A DNA stretch of 64,000 bases from the NCBI RefSeq assembly GCF_023554105.1, contig NZ_JAMJWE010000006.1:62001-126000 (forward strand), in the 5' to 3' direction. Of the stretch, positions 59,687-64,000 are shown one piece after another. Numbering within the stretch: the stretch's first letter is position 1; every line of letters starts with the position of its first letter. The DNA comes from Brucella sp. 21LCYQ03 (GTDB taxonomy: Bacteria > Pseudomonadota > Alphaproteobacteria > Rhizobiales > Rhizobiaceae). The notes beneath the pieces were generated by a model. It did not search any database. It saw only the letters and a list, made by a program, of their open reading frames with translations, and had not been told where the DNA came from. A program made the position numbers and the translations under genes.

Positions 59687-60901
59687 ATGTCGCTTTTGCC
59701 AGTTGATGACGCACTTAACCGAATACTAGGCTCAGCAACAACGGGTGGTTTTGAACAGGTTTCATTGGGTTCAGCCGGTGGGCGCATTTTAGCAGTACCG
59801 GTGAAAGCAAGTCTTCTACAACCACCATTTAATTGTTCTGCGATGGATGGCTACGCACTGATTGCTCCTGAAAACATCGAATATCCGATTAACCTGACAA
59901 TTATTGGCGAATCTGCTGCTGGCAAGAGGTTCGAAGGAAAACTCTCTGAAGGACAGGCTGTGCGCATTTTTACAGGCGCTCCCATGCCTGAAGGCGCAGA
60001 TTGCATCGTCATTCAGGAAGATACTGAACGATCAGGCGATAAGCTGACGATCAAACAAGGAATAGACACAACTCGTCATATCCGTCGCGCAGGTCTCGAT
60101 TTTGCACCGGGCGATACGGTCTTGCCCGCAGGCCGGAAACTCGATGCGCCGGCATTATCGCTGACTGCCGCGAGCGGCAACACAACCATTCAGGTGTTCA
60201 AGAAACCGAGGATTGCCATTCTTGCAACGGGTGATGAACTTGTCTCGCCCGGCATGGTCCCCGGCCCCGACCAGATCGTTGCTTCCAACAGCATGGGTAT
60301 CGCAGAAATCGTGCGTGGTGCAGGTGGTACGCCGGAAGATATTGGTATCATCGTTGATGATCTTGAAAAAATCGAATCCGCAATCAGCCGAGTACTTGAT
60401 GACGGTATCGATATACTCGTCACCATTGGCGGTGCGTCGGTTGGTGATCGTGATTTCGTACACAGCGCATTGAAAAGTTGCGGCGTTGATCTCGATTTCT
60501 GGAAAATTGCCATGCGGCCGGGCAAACCACTTATGTATGGCCGTAAGACAGTTTCAGGTAAAACGGTTCACGTGATCGGTCTTCCGGGCAATCCCGTTTC
60601 GAGCATCGTATGCAGTCTGCTTTTTCTACGTCCATTGGTGGCAAAACTCTCAGGTGGTGAGTTGACTGCAGATATCCGCCCCGCCCGCCTTGGCAAAGCA
60701 GTACAGGCAAACGACCACCGCCGCGATTATATCCGTGCAACCATCGACCGAGCTGGCGATGGCACGCTCATTGCAACCCCGTTTCCACTACAGGATTCTT
60801 CGATGCTATCAGCCTTGGCCAGCTCTGATGCATTGCTGATCAGAGCGGAGAATGCACCCGCAGCAGCAATTGGCGAAGCCTGTACAATATTGATGTTATA
60901 G
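59687..60901 (+). CDS. moeA: Molybdopterin molybdenumtransferase
   Basis: 404 residues from ATG 59687 (AAAGGAAG ribosome site; a TTG at 59657 is open). Domains I-IV visible by MDGYAL, GAPMPEGAD with VIQEDTE, the MoCF domain with TGDEL, GASVGDRDF, MRPGKP and GLPGNPVSS. Inserts molybdate into adenylylated molybdopterin. Last conserved gene before the accessory region. Confidence 0.96.
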   Translation: MSLLPVDDALNRILGSATTGGFEQVSLGSAGGRILAVPVKASLLQPPFNCSAMDGYALIAPENIEYPINLTIIGESAAGKRFEGKLSEGQAVRIFTGAPMPEGADCIVIQEDTERSGDKLTIKQGIDTTRHIRRAGLDFAPGDTVLPAGRKLDAPALSLTAASGNTTIQVFKKPRIAILATGDELVSPGMVPGPDQIVASNSMGIAEIVRGAGGTPEDIGIIVDDLEKIESAISRVLDDGIDILVTIGGASVGDRDFVHSALKSCGVDLDFWKIAMRPGKPLMYGRKTVSGKTVHVIGLPGNPVSSIVCSLLFLRPLVAKLSGGELTADIRPARLGKAVQANDHRRDYIRATIDRAGDGTLIATPFPLQDSSMLSALASSDALLIRAENAPAAAIGEACTILML

Positions 60902-61020
60902 CGAATATAAATATTACCGGAACATATGTACCTATTATATGTAATCCGGATTGTAGGGTATTCCTTGGGATTGTGCGGGAATGTTCAAGACTATTCGAGT
61001 GTTGTCACGACAGCCTGAAA

Positions 61021-61380
61021 TCAGCGTGGACGGCCCGGCACCATGCCCGCATTTTTCATATCGCGGATGAAACGGAAAATTGACGAACGCGAAGGCGTTT
61101 GTTCTGCAAATTTATTCAGACAAGCCTCATGCACCTGTTCGACCGTTAAAGTAGCCGCACACTCGACAATGAAATCTGCAAGCTCTGGCTTTCTAGCAAT
61201 CGTGCTTTTTGAAACCGTGCGATAAGTCGATAGGCTCTTTCTAACATGTCCGGCTGCTGCGGCATTCTTCAATGCAACATATTCACCCGCTGTCATCGTC
61301 ACAAGATCGTCTGCAAATGCAAGCTTGCCACACGTCGCGCAGACTTCGATTACGGTTCGACTTGCGATCTGGTCCACCAT
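61021..61380 (-). CDS. Unknown small protein, paralogue B
   Basis: 119 residues. One CxxC (Cys14, Cys17) near the start, a DLVTMTAGEYVAL stretch, and a C-terminal module (about 59-110) with pattern S.IAR.PELADF ... EAC..KF...TPS.SSI.RFI. The same module, and the EYVAL-like stretch, recur in the gene directly upstream. The helix TPSRSSIFRFI could be a DNA-binding helix-turn-helix; this is inference. Its ATG shares one base with the upstream stop (TAATG). Confidence 0.7.
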   Translation of the reverse strand: MVDQIASRTVIEVCATCGKLAFADDLVTMTAGEYVALKNAAAAGHVRKSLSTYRTVSKSTIARKPELADFIVECAATLTVEQVHEACLNKFAEQTPSRSSIFRFIRDMKNAGMVPGRPR

Positions 61381-61721
61381 TAATGCTCCAACGCTCTTTT
61401 AACGGCTTGTTCGACCCGTAGCCTATGCCAGTATCGCTGGATGGCACTCAGCGATGGTGTAATTTCAGGCCCGAACGCAGCCATGCATTCTTCTCGCGCC
61501 TCGCCAAGCTCCGCTACGTTGAGCCGCTCTGTCAGGAACGCAGCAAGCGCAGGATTTCGATCAATCGGGGATCGTCTTCGGCGGGTGAGATTCGGATTTC
61601 CTGCTCCACGCATGTCCCAAAGACGCTTTGTCTCCAAAAGCTCGACATATTGATTAACTGGAACCAGTGCGAATTGAATATTCTTGATGGTCTTAACTTC
61701 AGTACGCTTTGGCAGTTTCAA
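61380..61721 (-). CDS. Unknown small protein, paralogue A
   Basis: 113 residues, no CxxC. Basic N-terminus, ALVPVNQYVELLETKRLW, a basic patch RRRRSPIDR, and a C-terminal module (about 51-101) like that of the downstream gene (S.IDR.PALAAF ... EEC..AF...TPSLSAIQRYW). No annotated family recognised. Probably an ancient duplication; the two overlap and are cotranslated. Confidence 0.7.
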   Translation of the reverse strand: MKLPKRTEVKTIKNIQFALVPVNQYVELLETKRLWDMRGAGNPNLTRRRRSPIDRNPALAAFLTERLNVAELGEAREECMAAFGPEITPSLSAIQRYWHRLRVEQAVKRALEH

Positions 61722-61960
61722 CGTGTTCTATCCTTTCGCAGCACAATCGCATTGTGACTTTACATGAAACGAATCAGGAACAACAGATATATTGAAGTGA
61801 AACTAAGTTTTCGTTCATCCCCGTTATCAACTGCTTAACGAGGTGTTACCGATGTGAAAAACGGTAGTTTTCTAACGCGATTAACGTACGATCCAGTAAC
61901 ACGGCAAGCGCGAATCTTTAGCTTAAAACAACCATCGGAAACACTCGATCGGAGATGAAT

Positions 61961-62311
61961 ATGGCAATCGACATCAAATACCTTCAACAAATGCAAGCGG
62001 CGGGCGTTGGGTTCACGGCGCACGTAAGAATACCGGGTGGTGGACGAACATTGTTTCTAAATGCTGACGAAATTTCTCAATATCTTGCCGACAAGGATGG
62101 CTTTGCTGCGAGTCAGTTTGGTTTGACCAAGCAAGAATATGCAGACTGGGTTGAAACAGATGGATTTGTAAGATGTTCAGGCACCACTACCAGCGGAGCA
62201 AGATGCAAGAATTATGTATCAGGCGGCAGTCATCATGAGCCGCAAAAGTGGAAACGCCTACAAGGTGAATATTGCAGCGTTCATGGCGGCCCAGCCTCGC
62301 ACGGAGCTTAG
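61961..62311 (+). CDS. Small zinc-knuckle protein, unknown
   Basis: 116 residues from ATG 61961 (GGAG eight bases upstream; ATG 61955 is too close). The C-terminal half holds a metal-site pattern Cys72-x9-Cys82 ... Cys105-x2-His108 (RCSGTTTSGARCKN ... YCSVHGG), like the short CxxT..G..C...C..H knuckles of DUF5763-type phage and plasmid proteins. Divergent from the paralogue pair; 25 bases before the HNH gene. Confidence 0.72.
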   Translation: MAIDIKYLQQMQAAGVGFTAHVRIPGGGRTLFLNADEISQYLADKDGFAASQFGLTKQEYADWVETDGFVRCSGTTTSGARCKNYVSGGSHHEPQKWKRLQGEYCSVHGGPASHGA

Positions 62312-62336
62312 CTAACACAGGCAGGAGCGGGACACG

Positions 62337-62924
62337 GTGAAAGTCTATCTAGAAGATATAGGCAAAACGATAAACGTCACAATGACGCCGGAATTGTCTA
62401 ACGAGTTATCTTTGTGGATCGACACAGATTGCAGCGGACACCCGGAGATTGATTGGGTTCGGAGACCAACGTCAAACGGCAGTGAGCAAATTCGCAAGCA
62501 ATGTCGTAAATGTGGTTATTTGCTAGGAGGTCCTAGAAAACGTGAGCCCGGTGACGAACAATTGCCCGTTCACGACACCGAATTTAGAAAAGCATATGAA
62601 GCCCAGCGTGAGAGTGAGCAAAAGTCAATCTTCAAAAAGCATGCGAGGCTACAGTTTGAGAAATCCAATTCGTGGTTTCGCGACTATAGCGCTTATCTTG
62701 AAACTGATGAATGGCGGGAAAAGCGCCGACTGGTATTCAGGCGCGCTGGCGGCATGTGCGAAGGTTGCGGCAACGCAACTGCCACCCAAGTTCATCACCT
62801 TACATACGCGCATGCAAAAGCAGAGTTTCTTTTCGAGCTCGTCGCGGTATGTGACGAATGCCACGACCGTTTGCACGAAGACGTACCCGACGATCAGGAA
62901 GACGCTAACGAGGATGAATTCTGA
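62337..62924 (+). CDS. HNH endonuclease
   Basis: 195 residues. GTG start with AGGAGCGGG upstream. C-terminal HNH: CEGC (141-144), VHHLTY (152-157) and VCDECHDRLHE (171-181), i.e. two CxxC zinc knuckles around the His-His catalytic core. A separate zinc ribbon may sit at the N-terminus (Cys32, His35, Cys56, Cys59). Acidic tail. Phage, mobile-element and restriction-type HNH proteins look like this; specific role unknown. Confidence 0.85.
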   Translation: MKVYLEDIGKTINVTMTPELSNELSLWIDTDCSGHPEIDWVRRPTSNGSEQIRKQCRKCGYLLGGPRKREPGDEQLPVHDTEFRKAYEAQRESEQKSIFKKHARLQFEKSNSWFRDYSAYLETDEWREKRRLVFRRAGGMCEGCGNATATQVHHLTYAHAKAEFLFELVAVCDECHDRLHEDVPDDQEDANEDEF

Positions 62925-63149
62925 TCAACAGTGCACCGTCTGGCTGCGCGGAAGGGCGTCAATCCTTCGCGGGTCCAAATGATACGTCCCGGTGAAACTG
63001 GCTCGCGCTAAAGCATTTATAAAACGTTTTTAAGCGGCTTTAAACAAGTTTCAAAAGGCCACTGGAATGGCGCAAGATCACTTGGCAGTGTGGCACAAAA
63101 AAATAGGCCGCTGTTTCGTTCGAGCGACATCGTCAGATTACTGTGATTC

Positions 63150-63163
63150 CGTTCAATCGAACG
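63150..63163. promoter_or_regulatory. Palindrome before the HEPN-like gene
   Basis: CGTTC-AATC-GAACG, five-base arms, 29 bases ahead of ATG 63193. Could be an operator; no regulator is identified. Confidence 0.3.
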
Positions 63164-63192
63164 CAAACCTTTTCAATTAATGGAAAGCTGAG

Positions 63193-63777
63193 ATGATGAA
63201 AAAATTTATAGTGAGCAGCAATAGTGAATTGTACATACATGGGACGATAGGTAACGCTGCTATTTTCCTAAAAAATCGCATCAAAATGCGTGAGGAAGCG
63301 AAAGATCGAGAGGGAATTGCTTTCGATTATGCAGCCTGCTTACTAATGATCTCCTATTGGCTTGAAGCTGAAGTTAATTTTTTCATTCACTTCAGCAAAG
63401 AGAGCGTTGAAGATAATTTTTGGCCACGTTTCAAAAGACTTAATGACATTTTGGGCTTGCAGCTGGAAAAAGACAAGTTTCCGTGGAACGACATTGATGC
63501 TTTACGGGCGTTCCGAAACGATTTTGCGCATGGCAAACCCAAATTCAATACGATCGCACAGGAAGAAATCATCGCAACAGATGCTGATATTCAGACAATA
63601 GCGAACCAGCTTCTCACGAGAAAGTGGGAAGAGAGTGTTACAAATGAATTTCTAAACCAATCATACTCTGCCGCGCAGTGGTTTATCGATACAGTTGGTG
63701 AGAAACTTGAAATTGGCTCATGGGAAGGAAACTCGGAAGGAATGCTTTCGGTGAAATACGTAGGCCCAGCCGAGTAA
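63193..63777 (+). CDS. Unknown protein with HEPN-type RNxxxH motif
   Basis: 194 residues, predicted mostly helical. Residues 108-113 read RNDFAH, preceded by a helix (DIDALRAFRNDFAHGKP), which fits the RNxxxH signature of HEPN ribonucleases found in toxin-antitoxin and phage-defence systems. The upstream helix YAACLLMISYWLEAEVNFFIHF would be the first bundle helix. No partner antitoxin is obvious next to it. ATGATG start. More AT-rich than the housekeeping genes. Confidence 0.65.
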   Translation: MMKKFIVSSNSELYIHGTIGNAAIFLKNRIKMREEAKDREGIAFDYAACLLMISYWLEAEVNFFIHFSKESVEDNFWPRFKRLNDILGLQLEKDKFPWNDIDALRAFRNDFAHGKPKFNTIAQEEIIATDADIQTIANQLLTRKWEESVTNEFLNQSYSAAQWFIDTVGEKLEIGSWEGNSEGMLSVKYVGPAE

Positions 63778-63780
63778 CTA

Positions 63781-63812
63781 CCAAAAAAACGGGGTGCTGA
63801 TGCACGTTTTCT
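63781..63812 (+). terminator. Possible terminator after the HEPN-like gene
   Basis: AAAACG ... TGC-TGAT-GCA ... CGTTTT arms, imperfect, followed by CTCTG. Weak. Confidence 0.35.
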
Positions 63813-63875
63813 CTGCCCCCCCACTCCAAGCGACTACTAACGTCTGTTTGCGCTCCCACGGCCTTCAATTGACCT

Positions 63876-64000
63876 TCAAATTTGATTCAGTTTACGAGCG
63901 ACCATTGCCTTTAGCGCGGATATGACTTTGGGAGCCTTTTCAGCGCTGACAAACCGCAAAGCTGACGTATGGTGAAACCGACTAAGCCAGCGGTTTAGCT
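63876..64000 (-). CDS. 3' end of an unknown minus-strand reading frame
   Basis: Read from base 63998 leftwards, the minus strand is open for 40 codons to TGA at 63876-63878 (starts LNRWLSRFHH, ends VARKLNQI). Composition is protein-like and basic. The start lies beyond the window, so this is either a partial gene converging on the HEPN-like gene or a chance open stretch. Confidence 0.35.
   Translation of the reverse strand, partial: LNRWLSRFHHTSALRFVSAEKAPKVISALKAMVARKLNQI

Noticed and set aside
60916-60950. Inverted CCGGA...TCCGG sequence after moeA as a LexA box
   Set aside because: It does not match the alphaproteobacterial LexA pattern (GTTC-N7-GTTC).
61835-62023. 62-codon minus-strand frame across the divergent promoter at 61.9 kb
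   Set aside because: Overlaps the start of the zinc-knuckle gene and has neither a ribosome site nor family resemblance.
62946-62972. GGAAGG/CCTTC hairpin after the HNH gene as a terminator
   Set aside because: No T-run follows on either strand, so it was not called.

Overview
The window is chromosomal DNA of an alphaproteobacterium of the family Brucellaceae, in the Brucella/Ochrobactrum group. The indicators are an NdvA-type cyclic beta-1,2-glucan exporter, a BepC/TolC-like outer membrane channel, a PopZ (DUF2497) protein, an ATP12-type F1 assembly chaperone, the block tpiA-secG-pyrG-kdsA-eno, the block ppiD-trpD-trpC-moaC-moeA, and one copy of a Rhizobiales-type palindromic repeat. I could not run a search, so the genus is an inference; small accessory genes and only moderate GC argue against a classical pathogenic Brucella. 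No rRNA, CRISPR array or insertion sequence is visible.

Layout. 1-700: 3' end of glnA. 705-4095 (minus): pseudouridine synthase, EamA transporter, HAD phosphatase and ATP12 chaperone, tightly packed. 4369-6174: ndvA. 6219-13733 (minus): rlpA, a D,D-carboxypeptidase homologue, tmk, holB, metG, tatD and an MBL hydrolase. 13879-19690: many small genes (25-aa membrane peptide behind an EcfG-type promoter, lipid kinase, PepSY, COG4315, PRC-barrel, glycine-zipper lipoprotein, DUF883-like, flavin-type stress protein) interspersed with tRNA-Asp and tRNA-Arg. 19785-25349: ABC-F ATPase, lipoate ligase, a Cys-rich secreted protein and an L,D-transpeptidase. 25653-31110: class I fumarase, DUF971 protein, then moaA-EamA-mobA-mobB. 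31451-34980: amino-acid ABC transporter (binding protein and two permeases, no ATPase) and a beta-hydroxyacid dehydrogenase. 35039-47392: FadL-like porin, valS, popZ, tolC, pcm, CopZ-like protein, IscA-like protein, TfoX-like protein, DEAD helicase and nadK, followed by tRNA-Thr. 47993-57258: DUF2165 protein, eno, kdsA, pyrG, a second L,D-transpeptidase, secG, tpiA and ppiD. 57277-60901: trpD, trpC, moaC, moeA.

The last 3 kb (about 60.9-64.0 kb) is accessory. In related rhizobia moeA is normally followed by lexA and comEC, but here there are two overlapping, mutually similar small genes of unknown function, a zinc-knuckle protein, an HNH endonuclease, a protein with a HEPN-type RNxxxH motif and the end of another minus-strand reading frame. 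This looks like a small mobile or defence-type insertion and is the most interesting part of the window.

Shared themes: molybdenum cofactor synthesis is split over two loci (moaA/mobA/mobB and moaC/moeA). Envelope functions recur (cyclic glucan export, two L,D-transpeptidases, D,D-carboxypeptidase homologue, RlpA, TolC, SecG, PpiD, KdsA). Most gene ends carry a good Rho-independent terminator, several of them shared by converging genes.
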